The position numbers and the translations under genes were made by a program. Of a stretch of 64,000 nt of DNA, positions 36,401-43,042 are shown in pieces. How positions within the stretch are numbered: position 1 is the first letter of the stretch; every line of letters begins with the position of its first letter. The notes beneath the pieces are model-generated. The model was not told the origin of the DNA, did no database searches, and saw only the letters and a list, made by a program, of their open reading frames with translations. This DNA is from Ischnura elegans (Eukaryota; Arthropoda; Insecta; Odonata; Coenagrionidae), in the NCBI RefSeq assembly GCF_921293095.1, contig NC_060253.1, forward strand, positions 83,489,992-83,553,991, given 5' to 3'.

Positions 36401-39107
36401 ATCGCGAAGAAAATGGTCAAAATACCGCAGTGATACAGTGAATCCCCATTCGTAGCCATGCGCTACGACGATGAGCGTCCCAACCGTGACGTCACGCCCC
36501 TTTAAAAGTGGGTGGGGAAGGAAAGGAGCGGAGGGGAGATGTTGGCCACACGGCGAGACATGGGTAGGGGTGGGGAATGGCGGGTCTAGTTCTTATATGG
36601 TCTAAGATAACTGGGTATAACAAAAGAAGAACGTAAAATGGGAGCACGCAGAGCGTAGTCAAGGCTGCAAATCACATAAATGCTTGAACGTAACTGGCTT
36701 TATGTGTTGTTGATCTGACACGCATCTTGTATTTTTAGTTTAATAAACAGATAATGCAAAACACAGTAGTTAATGCTTGCTCAGCGGTGCATTGCCCTCG
36801 AGAAATATCTGTCGTAATACCGAGCGTACATGATGGAAGGAACTTTTTGACCCTGCTATATCTGATTTATTTTTCATGTAAGACATATGCCATTTGGTGG
36901 TACAAAAACTGTCACTTGCTAAAATGCAATTCTCTTAAAATGTTATACTCGCTGAACCTGGCTTCCGCTGTAATTTTTATGGCTATTCTAATAATTACAT
37001 ATTCTTTCTTAATTTGTCCATTGTTGGTCACTCAGCTACCGAAGTAGCGGAATTCCTTCCACTCCACAAGTTTATGGTTTCCTAAATTCGGGTTCATATT
37101 TGTCTCTTCTCTTCTACTGCCAACCATTGCTCTGGTCATTATGTGTTCTGTAGTAGTTCTAGCTAAAAGGCTACTATTTCAAAAGTACATAGTTTGTTCT
37201 CAGTGGTCATAAATGTGTACTATTCTGCATTTTAATGAAATTAAGCAATCAAAAAGATAAATCTAATGGAGTCAAACACAAATTAGAAGTAATTACACAA
37301 AAGAAAAGTTTTGAAAAATCTCACATGAGATTAGGGGTAGAGGGTTAAGCTATGTTTCAAAGCTTTTAATGAAGCGTAAAGGAGAGAGGAGGTTGAAAAA
37401 TTACCTAATTTGCCTTACATTATTAATGAACCTTTCTGAGTCTTCAAATCACTGGAACAAATGCCTTCTTTAGCATTAATCTTTAATAAACATATCAAAC
37501 ATTGTTTTCAGTTTTCTCATAATTTTCTGATTGATCTGATGCCAAACAGCAATGAAATCCTATAATATTGACCTACTTCACTTGAGATTCCCAGAGTGCA
37601 TGGAAAATAACAGGAAAAAAATTTCCCAGCTCATACTGATGGAATGCGATATCTTAAGAGCAAGGGAGAGATTAGTCTGGATAAGAACATAGAGGTCACG
37701 ATTGTTCCTCTCAAGAAAGAGAGAGTTTGGGTCACGAAGATAAGAAGGGGCTGGGAGAGCTTATTCTGATCAAGTTCAAGAGCTCATTTTGTCAGCCTTG
37801 GTGGTGGTGGGATAAGTCCTCGCCTACCGAAGGTCGCAGGTTTGAGTCCCACCTGGATAAGTTGCCCCTTCCAGGACATGTGTGTGTGTGATCGTCTGTT
37901 GTTGGTTGTTTAAACTCCCAATGTAAATGCCTCATTGTGCTGTTTTTGGGGGTAATTGATGTAAATAAAGTAAATGGGCCAAAACTAGTGGCATCACCAA
38001 CTCATGAAAATTGGGTGGCAACTTTCACGTTTTCTTATTTTAATCATTCCAGAAATTGACAGAACGAGGAAGATTTTTATGCGTAACTTATCTTTCCCTT
38101 CCATCTACTGAATTCCTTTACTTATATGCTCTGTTGTGTAATACTGAAAGACCCATTCCACTTAAAATTTTTAAAGCATTACTCAGGTTTCATTACTGTG
38201 TCTCATCATCACCTTTTTTCAGTGGAGTTTGTGCATATTAAAAATGCATGTGATATTGCAGTGCCATTATTCCACGATATTATCTTCACGATAGATAAAT
38301 TCCACTATGTTAGGCCTCAGACTTAAATTCTTGCATGTTTCAGCAGTTATGCTTATGATGAGTGCAGGATTCTGGGTTTTTCACGCCAAGTCCATGGTGA
38401 CAAGTTTCGGAAGCCATCCTTCTTTTGTCTTCTGGTTATGGGTGGGAAGCCTGGTTATTTGGCGTCCTTTTATAGTGCTGGCCATCCCTCCTAGTATAGT
38501 TTCCTTACCATTGCTAAGGGTGGAATGGAATGAGGCAGGCCACAAAGTTGATTTTGAAGGGGCAAAGACTTTGGTAAAGGAGAACCACTGTTACCCTAGC
38601 CATACCAGAGAAGCCTTGGAAATCATTGAAAATTTAAACAGAGGTAGTGGCTACCCTATCAGGAATGTGGGGAAAAGGCTGCTGGCCAATCAGTGTTCAA
38701 AACTGACGTGACCCTGAGTCAATGAGCATGTCGTGAAAAACCCAGAATCCTACACTTATTGTGAGACTAAAAAAGATAATAAAAAAGGAAGGGGTGGAAG
38801 TACGTTTTTCCCGCTGTTACATGTACACATGTGCAAACATGAAACCATTTTCAGGGAAAGGGTTGATTTAATCTGTCTTTGTTCCTGGGCAGCTTACTCT
38901 CCGAGGCAGCAGCAACCAGCCAGCCACGGCTCTCCTCTCGCACAGTCACCCCTCCTCAGGGTGGCACCCCCTGGCAGCGAAGGTAGCAGTCCTGGCTACG
39001 CCCATCGCTCTCCTTACAGCGAGCTATCCCCAGAACCAGTATACGGTGCCGTGAGTGGGAGTTACTACCAGTCGCCCTCCTTGAGACGGAACAGGAAGTT
39101 CCTCTGA
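3271..39107 (+). CDS. NUP210: Nuclear pore membrane glycoprotein 210 (gp210), complete 15-exon gene
   Basis: gp210 anchors the nuclear pore in the pore membrane; most of the protein lies in the perinuclear lumen as a chain of Ig-like folds. Exons: 3271-3431, 4279-4568, 10214-10446, 11056-11238, 12515-15510, 17467-17851, 20188-20381, 22357-22561, 27365-27637, 28837-29152, 29534-29844, 31302-31493, 32064-32241, 32334-32387, 38893-39107. All junctions are GT-AG and in phase (6186 nt, 2061 residues). Seen: an N-terminal signal peptide, the conserved family N-terminus (CYKWAS..RPDVV), the DPPDIYVM segment, a bacterial-Ig-like (BIG2) region near 1110-1185, one transmembrane helix near 1957-1977 and a short Ser/Pro-rich tail. 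Family members I recall are about 1870-1890 residues, so this one is longer. Start chosen as the first ATG before the signal peptide. The identification is very secure. Confidence 0.96.
3432..4278 (+). other. NUP210 intron 1
   Basis: An 847-nt intron with donor GTGAGT and acceptor CTTTTCAG. No repeat or other gene recognised. An open frame on the opposite strand near 3776-3979 has no recognisable features. Confidence 0.6.
4279..4568 (+). CDS. NUP210: NUP210 exon 2
   Basis: Encodes residues 54-150. It contains STRPDVVSL and LELFVE-like ([14 protein letters not shown]) stretches diagnostic of the first lumenal Ig-like unit of gp210. It ends in the codon for the conserved Gly of D-x-x-GN (G|GC), joining exon 3 at GNEFSTLEG. 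Confidence 0.92.
5599..6259. mobile_element. MITE copy A, 661 bp, AT target duplication
   Basis: Terminal inverted repeats AGGGTGGTTTTC (left) and AGGGTAGTTTCC (right, reverse complement). Flanked by AT (5597-5598 and 6260-6261). A related uninserted sequence at about 6810-6820 reads CACCAATTGCA where this site reads CACCA-AT-[element]-AT-TGCA, confirming the 2-bp duplication. The same family recurs inverted at 18453-19114. AT duplications are known for the ISL2EU relatives of PIF/Harbinger; assignment to that group is an inference. No coding capacity. Confidence 0.85.
7251..7845. mobile_element. hAT-like non-autonomous element (family 'AGGGTTCCCACT'), 595 bp
   Basis: Termini AGGGTTCCCACT and AGTGGGAACCCT. 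Subterminal repeats CGTGAATTT.. and AACCTGGAAAAA appear at both ends in opposite orientation. The same family, inverted and longer, lies at 51606-52243. The target duplication is not clear here. It is inserted in the copia fossil of NUP210 intron 2. No coding capacity. Confidence 0.75.
8901..10213 (+). other. Distal part of NUP210 intron 2
   Basis: Nothing recognised between the copia fossil and the exon 3 acceptor (TTTGCAG). Several short open frames on both strands near 9008-10067 lack any known domain. A near-palindrome GGGCTGTGCATGCACAACCC lies at about 9243-9262. Confidence 0.4.
10214..10446 (+). CDS. NUP210: NUP210 exon 3
   Basis: Encodes residues 151-228. [13 protein letters not shown] matches the highly conserved gp210 motif NTFSTLxGLxFEW, and [11 protein letters not shown] matches the family LVxGMKTGSSK stretch. 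The donor is GTTCAG, weak compared with other donors of this gene. Minus-strand frames here are shadows. Confidence 0.92.
11056..11238 (+). CDS. NUP210: NUP210 exon 4
   Basis: Encodes residues 229-289, in phase on both sides. [20 protein letters not shown] and the following [10 protein letters not shown] match the family block that precedes MKQG. Acceptor CTGGCAG, donor GTAAGG. Confidence 0.92.
11239..12514 (+). other. NUP210 intron 4
   Basis: A 1276-nt AT-rich intron, acceptor TTCTTTGCAG. No repeat, gene or notable structure seen. Confidence 0.6.
12515..15510 (+). CDS. NUP210: NUP210 exon 5, a 2996-nt exon covering half the protein
   Basis: Encodes residues 290-1288 without interruption. 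It opens with [16 protein letters not shown] (family K-QG-x-x-x-IPMPS-x-QY) and contains [29 protein letters not shown]-like (PDKVELG), and the BIG2-like unit starting [12 protein letters not shown]. The exon is GC-rich relative to flanking introns. The donor is GTGGGT after a split Arg codon (AG|G). The long minus-strand frames inside (for example 14935-15453) are shadows caused by the GC bias. Confidence 0.95.
15511..16598 (+). other. NUP210 intron 5, upstream part
   Basis: No gene. A tRNA-like stretch at about 16075-16110 (GTGTTCTAGTGGTTAGGTGAGC) resembles a pol III A box, but no B box follows; it may be a SINE scrap. Confidence 0.35.
16599..17432. mobile_element. piggyBac-type MITE, 834 bp, next to exon 6 acceptor
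   Basis: TTAA at 16595-16598 and 17433-17436 fits piggyBac target duplication. The ends CCTTTTCCC and GAAAGGG form a short imperfect inverted repeat (CCYTTTC). The left subterminal region has several CGTATATATACG-type motifs, including an 18-bp perfect palindrome ACACGTATATATACGTGT (16614-16631). No transposase frame. Its right target site ends only 30 bp before exon 6. Confidence 0.7.
17467..17851 (+). CDS. NUP210: NUP210 exon 6
   Basis: Encodes residues 1288-1416. [13 protein letters not shown] continues the exon 5 frame, and [13 protein letters not shown] plus LQLRTNKE match the gp210 blocks QVQVFEKLxLLxP and IKLQTNRD. Acceptor AAATCAG has a short pyrimidine tract because a transposon ends just upstream. 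Donor GTGAGT. Confidence 0.92.
17852..18452 (+). other. NUP210 intron 6, upstream part
   Basis: No gene or repeat recognised before the MITE copy B. Confidence 0.4.
18453..19114. mobile_element. MITE copy B, 662 bp, inverted relative to copy A
   Basis: Same family as 5599-6259 in the opposite orientation: left AGGGTAGTTTCC, right AAACCACCCT, flanked by AT (18451-18452 and 19115-19116). Internal matches include CTCCAGGAGTAATAATCTTTC, GTGACGTCAC and the TTAAGCCAAGCGCTACCAG region. With copy A it flanks NUP210 exons 3-6. No coding capacity. Confidence 0.85.
19115..20187 (+). other. NUP210 intron 6, downstream part
   Basis: No gene. Short open frames at 19177-19476 lack recognisable domains. 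Acceptor GGTTGCAG at 20180-20187. Confidence 0.4.
20188..20381 (+). CDS. NUP210: NUP210 exon 7
   Basis: Encodes residues 1417-1481. [11 protein letters not shown] and [19 protein letters not shown] match the family blocks VxPVSYLR and LGxTxTFTVHFHDNSGxVFHA. It ends inside the Arg codon of the conserved ATNR motif (here RTNR). Confidence 0.92.
20382..22356 (+). other. NUP210 intron 7
   Basis: A 1975-nt AT-rich intron holding a possible minus-strand SINE (20860-21000). A local inverted repeat AGCTCTCTGAAAAGAGCT lies near 21983. Otherwise nothing recognised. Acceptor TCCTTGCAG. Confidence 0.45.
20860..21000 (-). repeat. Possible tRNA-derived SINE fragment
   Basis: On the minus strand, GTGGTGGAAGAATACTTGGC is followed about 30 nt later by CGTTCAAATCGC, resembling pol III A and B boxes. 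An A-rich tail (AAAAATAAAAG on the plus strand, 20874-20884) lies on the other side. The match is partial and no second copy is in the window. Confidence 0.35.
22357..22561 (+). CDS. NUP210: NUP210 exon 8
   Basis: Encodes residues 1481-1549. [19 protein letters not shown] then TMLKVW match the gp210 stretch NRDDFVQI..TxxVRTxxxGxTLLRVW. Acceptor TTGCAG, donor GTAAGC. Confidence 0.9.
23031..23220. repeat. Duplicated unit 1 (about 190 bp) in NUP210 intron 8
   Basis: ATTTTGTTATCTTTT.. to ..GTCTTTTTTG is repeated at 23923-24210, with the repeat's tail resuming at 27104-27122. Shared blocks include CAAACAAAGA.TCATCAT, CCATAAAC.TATTAACTA and CATGGTAAT. The two units were originally close together and have since been separated and interrupted by other elements. 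Confidence 0.7.
23221..23922. mobile_element. hAT-like element, 702 bp, between the two duplicated units
   Basis: The left end TAGAGATGGGTTGAATAG and the right end (reverse complement TAGATATTGGGTATTTGAATAG) form imperfect inverted repeats. Flanks CTTTTTTG (23213-23220) and GTATTTTG (23923-23930) match at six of eight positions, weakly supporting an 8-bp duplication. No coding capacity. Confidence 0.55.
23923..24210. repeat. Duplicated unit 2, interrupted by a foldback insertion
   Basis: Counterpart of 23031-23220. It is split by the 101-bp insertion at 24013-24113 and cut at its 3' part by the piggyBac-like element starting at 24211; the sequence TTAAATGATGTCTTTTTTG at 27104-27122 continues it. 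Confidence 0.65.
24013..24113. mobile_element. 101-bp foldback insertion with 14-bp direct repeats
   Basis: The 14-bp sequence ATATGTTTGTATTA occurs at 23999-24012 and 24114-24127, and the related unit 1 (23031-23220) lacks the insert at that point. The insert begins with a perfect hairpin (arms 24012-24039 and 24052-24079, 28 bp, 12-nt loop) and ends with a 34-nt single-copy tail. No poly(A) and no TIR at both ends. Confidence 0.7.
24211..27103. mobile_element. piggyBac-type non-autonomous element, 2893 bp
   Basis: Perfect 15-bp terminal inverted repeats CCCTCATATGGATTT, flanked by TTAA (24207-24210 and 27104-27107). A second, inner inverted pair of 35 bp starting GTTACGTCGTTGGATTTTCG lies at 24235-24269 and 26884-26918 with one mismatch, each including a GC palindrome (GGCGCCGCTGCGGCGCC). 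A 0.32-kb tandem duplication sits at 26244-26566 and 26567-26883. No transposase frame was found. It lies in NUP210 intron 8. Confidence 0.85.
26244..26883. repeat. Two tandem copies of a ~320-bp unit inside the piggyBac-type element
   Basis: Both units begin CCCAAGCAAAACTAAGTCGG and contain CTAGCCATGAGTTTCTATGA and CATTTCATA.GAAACAT. They end with a GACGTAG.GACGAGGAAAT block. Period 323 bp. Confidence 0.8.
27365..27637 (+). CDS. NUP210: NUP210 exon 9
   Basis: Encodes residues 1550-1640, in phase on both sides. [16 protein letters not shown] matches the gp210 block MVVGDVLCLATVL, and [19 protein letters not shown] matches HIDPKTGVAVARAVGSVTV. GC-rich. Donor GTGAGT. Confidence 0.92.
27638..28836 (+). 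other. NUP210 intron 9
   Basis: A 1199-nt intron, acceptor TTCCTTAG. No gene or repeat recognised. Confidence 0.55.
28837..29152 (+). CDS. NUP210: NUP210 exon 10
   Basis: Encodes residues 1641-1746. [13 protein letters not shown] and [14 protein letters not shown] match the gp210 block with a conserved Cys followed by VFxVxPxFDxxxG. Donor GTATTC after a split Gly codon. Confidence 0.9.
29534..29844 (+). CDS. NUP210: NUP210 exon 11
   Basis: Encodes residues 1746-1849. [11 protein letters not shown] matches GQYFCSITMHR of vertebrate gp210, and [19 protein letters not shown] matches [22 protein letters not shown]. Donor GTAAGT. Confidence 0.9.
29874..29910. repeat. Perfect hairpin 30 nt after the exon 11 donor
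   Basis: AACCTGAGATTGTACAG (29874-29890) and its exact reverse complement (29894-29910) are separated by CCT. In the NUP210 pre-mRNA it would form a 17-bp stem with a 3-nt loop just inside intron 11. Confidence 0.85.
29911..31301 (+). other. NUP210 intron 11, remainder
   Basis: No gene. A (TAA)n microsatellite lies at 31188-31213. An open frame near 29883-30194 has no recognisable domain. Confidence 0.5.
31188..31213. repeat. (TAA)n microsatellite
   Basis: About nine TAA units in NUP210 intron 11. Confidence 0.95.
31302..31493 (+). CDS. NUP210: NUP210 exon 12
   Basis: Encodes residues 1850-1913, in phase on both sides. It covers the last lumenal Ig-like unit before the membrane helix; [11 protein letters not shown] aligns with LENLEVKSGSP of the family. 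Donor GTTAGT. Confidence 0.9.
31494..32063 (+). other. NUP210 intron 12
   Basis: A 570-nt intron. Overlapping short frames on both strands have no recognisable domain. Nothing else seen. Confidence 0.5.
32064..32241 (+). CDS. NUP210: NUP210 exon 13: membrane helix
   Basis: Encodes residues 1914-1973. IPVxV-like [10 protein letters not shown] is followed by [13 protein letters not shown] and the hydrophobic stretch [15 protein letters not shown], the single pore-membrane helix of gp210. Confidence 0.93.
32334..32387 (+). CDS. NUP210: NUP210 exon 14 (54 nt)
   Basis: Encodes residues 1973-1991: [17 protein letters not shown], the end of the helix and the basic start of the cytoplasmic tail. 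Preceded by a 92-nt intron; donor GTAAGT leads into the 6.5-kb intron 14. Confidence 0.88.
32740..33070 (-). mobile_element. RTE-like LINE fragment (C-terminal region of reverse transcriptase)
   Basis: On the minus strand, [20 protein letters not shown] and [18 protein letters not shown] followed by [10 protein letters not shown] match the typical C-terminal block of non-LTR reverse transcriptases (YGSExWT..KLExFExxCYRRMLxIxWxDxVxNxxIL). It is truncated at both sides and ends near a possible pogo/Tigger-type terminus (CAGTAGACGCCCGG at about 33068). Confidence 0.75.
34106..34119 (-). promoter_or_regulatory. Direct repeat of nuclear-receptor half-sites (DR2-like) inside the TIR element
   Basis: TGACCTTTTGACCT reads AGGTCA-AA-AGGTCA on the minus strand, two perfect half-sites spaced by two bases. 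Conserved in copy 2 at 43865-43878. Binding is inferred only. Confidence 0.45.
34711..34723 (+). promoter_or_regulatory. DR1-like nuclear-receptor motif inside the TIR element
   Basis: GGGTCAAAGGTCA fits the DR1 consensus AGGTCA-A-AGGTCA with one difference. The same motif is at 44337-44349 in copy 2. Binding is inferred only. Confidence 0.4.
36615..37790 (+). other. NUP210 intron 14 after the TIR element
   Basis: A minus-strand stretch at about 37025-37130 (LGNHKLVEW.. then FRYFGS) repeats a piece of the LINE at 32740-32850, so it is a second LINE scrap. Otherwise nothing recognised. Confidence 0.4.
37793..37976 (+). mobile_element. tRNA-derived SINE
   Basis: A tRNA-like head (GGTGGTGGGATAAGTCCTCG.. 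with box B GGTTTGAGTCC at 37839-37849) is followed by a non-tRNA body and an AT-rich tail (GTAAATAAAGTAAAT). Box B differs from the GGTTCGANTCC consensus at one core base. Single copy in the window; target duplication not identified. Confidence 0.65.
37977..38892 (+). other. NUP210 intron 14, distal part
   Basis: An open frame at 38307-38711 has no recognisable domain and no clear splice context; I do not call it a gene. The exon 15 acceptor is TTCCTGGGCAG. Confidence 0.35.
38893..39107 (+). CDS. NUP210: NUP210 exon 15: cytoplasmic tail and stop
   Basis: Encodes residues 1991-2061. It joins exon 14 as [11 protein letters not shown] and is rich in Ser, Pro, Tyr ([21 protein letters not shown]), like the short nucleoporin-facing tail of vertebrate gp210 (SPGHSPHYF..SPTSP). 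It ends in TGA at 39105-39107. Confidence 0.9.
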
Positions 39108-41069
39108 AAAAAAGATTTGTCAGCCCTTTGTGGCTAGTGTCTGTTTGAAAGTGTAAATAGGGGGTGTGTTTTCCGTGTGAATCCAAATGTTTTTCTTGCG
39201 GTTGAGTGTTAAAGGATCATTGACCTGTGTCTTTGGCAATTGTGTTCCTTGGAGATATCACTGCCAGTGTACGTGTGGTATGAATGAGTTCAATAATTGA
39301 AGTGTGACTTTTTTATTTTTGAAGTCATGTGAAGCCACGTTCGGAGATACTGCGACAGGAGTGCTGTGTTAGAAGAATGTTGTCCATTGTTTTAATTAGT
39401 AATTTCTATATTTATGGGTACTTATCTGGAAAAGTGTTGTTGAGCTCAATATGAGTTGCAATTTTATGATCTCTGTCCATTGCTTTGACAGCAGTCAGGT
39501 TAAGCACTTCCTGAAATTGAATTGAAGACAGCACAGTGATATTAGCCAAACAAATCTTTGCCGAATGCGTTCTAGTGTTGGTAAAAATAGGCTCTACATC
39601 ATCTGCTTGGCTTTCTTCCTCGTGAAAAATGAACTTTTGATGACAAATGTCTGACTTGTGAGCCATTGAAGTCTTTTTCCTTGCTTAAAAGAAATTGCCA
39701 AGGGACATAAAAGAATGCATTACTTCTCAAAATTTACTTTACATTACTTGCGGCAAAATTTTGTTTGCATAAATGAATAACCTTTGCTTGTAACCGAGAG
39801 TAAGGTTTTCTAAGGGGTTTTTTAATCTAGGGATCTCGGTTGTAAAGTGACCTCGGTAGTGCCAAAATGTCTATTGGTATTTTTAGAGCCGTTTGGAGAT
39901 GTTCACCAATCAGATAATCTTCTTTCATACTTCATTTTTATTTCTAAGGGCTGTTTTTTGATGGCCTTTTTTGTTTTAATAAGGACCACTAAAGGAAAGT
40001 TACTTATTAAATTTTATTTCACCCTTATTGCAGCCAAGTATTATGTAACTAAGGAACTTCAATATCATTTCTGATACACAGGAAGTATTATGTCGGTTTT
40101 ATGTAATCTTTCGACCTGTCTTTAAAGTCGTGTATCTAATTCTTTGCCTCTGTAATATTGTTTTACTACATCTGCATTTCTGTTTAATAGATTTATTTTC
40201 ATATTAGCTGGATTAACAACCTAATTCAATGTCAGTATTTTAATTTAGTCAAATAATCATTGATTTGTGGTTCCACATAGTCAGGAAGTTCAAAGTTAAA
40301 CAAAGCTGTGACGTTCCTATGTTTTTCTGGATACTAATACTTGGAATTACAATATATATGTCGGGGTTTGAGCTGTTAAAAGGTTGACAATTCTTGGCTT
40401 GACAAATATATTCAGTCTTTGGATGTACAATTGAATTCCCTTAAAGTATCTGAAAATTTAAGTTGGTCTGTGAGTGATTGTTTCAAAGCTGTGTATGGAG
40501 GGTTGCAATAGATGTGAGATGAATAAGATTGCGCTCTTGCTGGTGTGTGAAAATTAAATTTTATTGATATAAATGAATTAGGTTTTCATTGTTTTTAAAA
40601 TGTACCTACAGGAACTAAGTACATAATCCCTTAATTTACATGCAGCAAAATAAGCTTCGACTGCTGGACACCTGATTGTCTCCTTGCGTTTCAATTTACT
40701 CCCAACATGCAGGGAAAACTCGCGTAAATTGTGTACTCGAGCACAATTGTATGATAGGGTGTGCTGATTAATAAATAATAGTTAAACAATTCTGATCATC
40801 AGTTGAGAGAGCTATTTTCAACACAATTGAAAATCTGTCCCTAAGGAAATGTCCAAAGCTGTGACTTTGTACATCGTGAAAGCTGGCCAGTGTGGTTAGA
40901 TCATCTTCTCCAAAACTAGATCATAAATACCTATAAAAATTAATTGCTCATCAATAGGACAGAAAAAAACACCGCTAAAAAGATTTCAAATTAGTTCATC
41001 TTATTTAGAAAACACGGTAAAGCCTTTGATGTACAGTAAGACAAAAGCCTTTAAGTTTATCAGGTAACT
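39108..41069. other. NUP210 3' UTR and convergent intergenic DNA
   Basis: Candidate plus-strand polyadenylation signals are ATTAAA at about 40553 and AATAAA at 40770-40775. The interval also holds the GPATCH4 3' end on the opposite strand; no unambiguous minus-strand signal was seen. No other gene recognised. Confidence 0.45.
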
Positions 41070-42457
41070 TTAATCATGACCTCTTCTTTTTTTCCGCTTT
41101 GATCTTGGCTTGTGACTAGAAGTTTCACCTCCTAGCTCAACACCACAATTTGAGCTTCTTTCATGCATATATAAGGCTTCAGGATCACTGTTCTGATTTT
41201 CACAATCAATCCCCTCGAAATGTTCGCTTTCAGTTCCGCATACTTTCTTATCGTGGGATTTTTTCTTTTTCTTCTTCTTCTTATGCTCGGCATTAACTAC
41301 ACCCAATTCATCTCTTACATTTCCCAATGCAGAATTCCTTGTGAAATCATGGTCAGCTGCATAGGCAGGTGATTCGGGTTCTTGACAATCCTCTATTGTG
41401 TCCAAAGAAGAAACTTTCCTCTTATTCTTTCTATACTTCTTGCTCCTATAGTCCTTCACCATTTCTTTCTCCTTATTTTTCAAACTCTCAGACGGTATTA
41501 TAAGCTGCTTCTCTTGTTCAGTAACTCTAGCAAGCTTACCTACTAATTTGTTTCCATGCCGGGCAGCCCTTGAAATGACAGAATAAATGAAAATATTAAT
41601 GCAACCGTTAGATCAAGAGTAAAATAGATGGCATAATTTTACAAAACGAATTATTAACTTAATGAAACATCTTACTTGTGTGCTGTTCGGCCACCACATA
41701 TTTTTAACAACTCCTCGTCCGTTAAATTAGACAAAGAATTTGTCGAGGATTCGCAGTCAACAGGTGAGGAAACCTTTTCTTTCATTGGAATTACTCTCCC
41801 TTCACTAGTAAGAGTCTCGGTCTGGAAGACGATAATAAAAATAACAGAAAAAGTACCGGAAATATATACATATATATTTACGTTCGCAATTACACCCATG
41901 TGTTAATTTCTTTAACAGTAATCTAATTTAGGACGCCCATAAATCATGCATGACTATAACTCAGCTGTACTTTCCGTGTGGATCAAATGAATGTACACCG
42001 AATATTGACACGGGCTAAGATTATAGATGAAAACTTTCGTACCTTGATGAACTTGCCGTATTTTAAGGGGTTTTCTTTCATCAGTTTGGTAACAGAAGCC
42101 CGCTTGGTGGAGATTGTGAGACCTGGCGATTCTACCACGGCCTCCGACTCCTCTGTGGCAACGTCAACAGTAACACGTTTAGCAGCTTCGTTAAAGGCTA
42201 CTTCCCACCAATTATTAGTGAATTGTTCGGCGTGATCATGTCCTATTCCAGTATTATCAAATTTCAGCTTAGGCTTCAAGGCTTCCACCATTCCATTTTC
42301 TGTTTTTCCAAGGCCTTTGCCTACATGAAAATGTTCACATTTATAATAACATGATACACTTGATTCTAGGTATAGAATTTGAAAAATAAATACCTTCAGC
42401 CCATCCATACTTCTCTAGAAGATTTCTTGCGAATGACATTGAGGGTAATCCGGACAT
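41070..42457 (-). CDS. GPATCH4: G-patch domain-containing protein 4
   Basis: Four coding exons on the minus strand: 42457-42394, 42320-42043, 41821-41676, 41568-41070 (987 nt, 328 residues), all GT-AG and in phase. The G-patch spans the first intron: FARNLLEKYGWAEGKGLGK then ENGMVEALKPKLKFDNTGIG. It is followed by HDHAEQFTNNWWE, then a central TDEELLKICGGRTAHKAARH block, both closely matching vertebrate GPATCH4, and a Lys-rich C-terminus (poly-Lys run, SKRKKRRGHD) typical of nucleolar targeting. G-patch proteins partner DEAH-box helicases; GPATCH4 acts in nucleolar RNA processing. The start is the ATG before SGLPSMSFARN. It converges on NUP210 and has a transposon 258 bp upstream. Confidence 0.94.
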
Positions 42458-42714
42458 TACAAATTCAAAACCTACGATGCAGCAGTTGAACTCGGATGCA
42501 ACTTTGGTTCAACCACCAAGAACCGAACGAGAAAACTACACAACCGTTTTCATGCTTACCCTCTACACTTTCAGTAAACAGTAGAAATAATGTGGCTATG
42601 GTTGAGTTACAGATCAGAAATCTTAATGGATAATAATCGGACACAATCCTCACTACTCCACATGTTTACATGAACGACCACGCACGCTTCGCTTCAGGCC
42701 ATAGAGCAATGCTC
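42458..42714 (-). promoter_or_regulatory. Presumed GPATCH4 promoter/5' leader, cut off by a transposon
   Basis: Only 257 bp separate the GPATCH4 start codon from the inserted TIR element (first base 42715). No clear TATA box. The original upstream flank continues at 46316. Confidence 0.4.
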
Positions 42715-43042
42715 CTTAGACCATTTAAGTAAGTAGACGTGCCATTCGGGCGGAACGCTGTGGCCAACATCGCACGGCGGGGAAGTGAGTGGGATGAGGG
42801 AGCGTGACGTCACGGTTGGGACTGCAGACGATATTCCGTATGCGCGCTTGAGATATTTTAACGCTCATTCGCTGCAAAGTCGCCGAAAAGTGACGATATT
42901 GGGCACGCAAAATGATTATACACTTAATAAATATATTTTTACGATGAACTAAGGCATTTTACAGCCTTGACTGTGCGCAAAAAGCTAAATAAATCAAGAT
43001 AAAGCTATAAGCGATCGTATTAAATAAATTGATTAAGAATGT

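Larger units (their letters stand above)
33678..36606 (+). mobile_element. Unknown TIR element, copy 1, 2929 bp
   Basis: Left end CTTAGACCATTTAAGTAAGT and right end (reverse complement CTTAGACCATATAAGAACTA) form inverted repeats of about 27 bp with mismatches. The 8-bp target duplication ATAACTGG is perfect (33670-33677 and 36607-36614). The GC-rich ends and AT-rich interior are shared with copy 2 (42715-46315), same orientation. Degenerate ~130-bp tandem units at about 34270-34740 carry repeated AGGTCA-like half-sites. No transposase recognised. hAT, P and Merlin all make 8-bp duplications; superfamily unassigned. Confidence 0.88.

Noticed and set aside
38307-38711. 134-residue open frame in NUP210 intron 14
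   Set aside because: No recognisable domain, no splice context linking it to NUP210 exons and AT-rich surroundings; not called.
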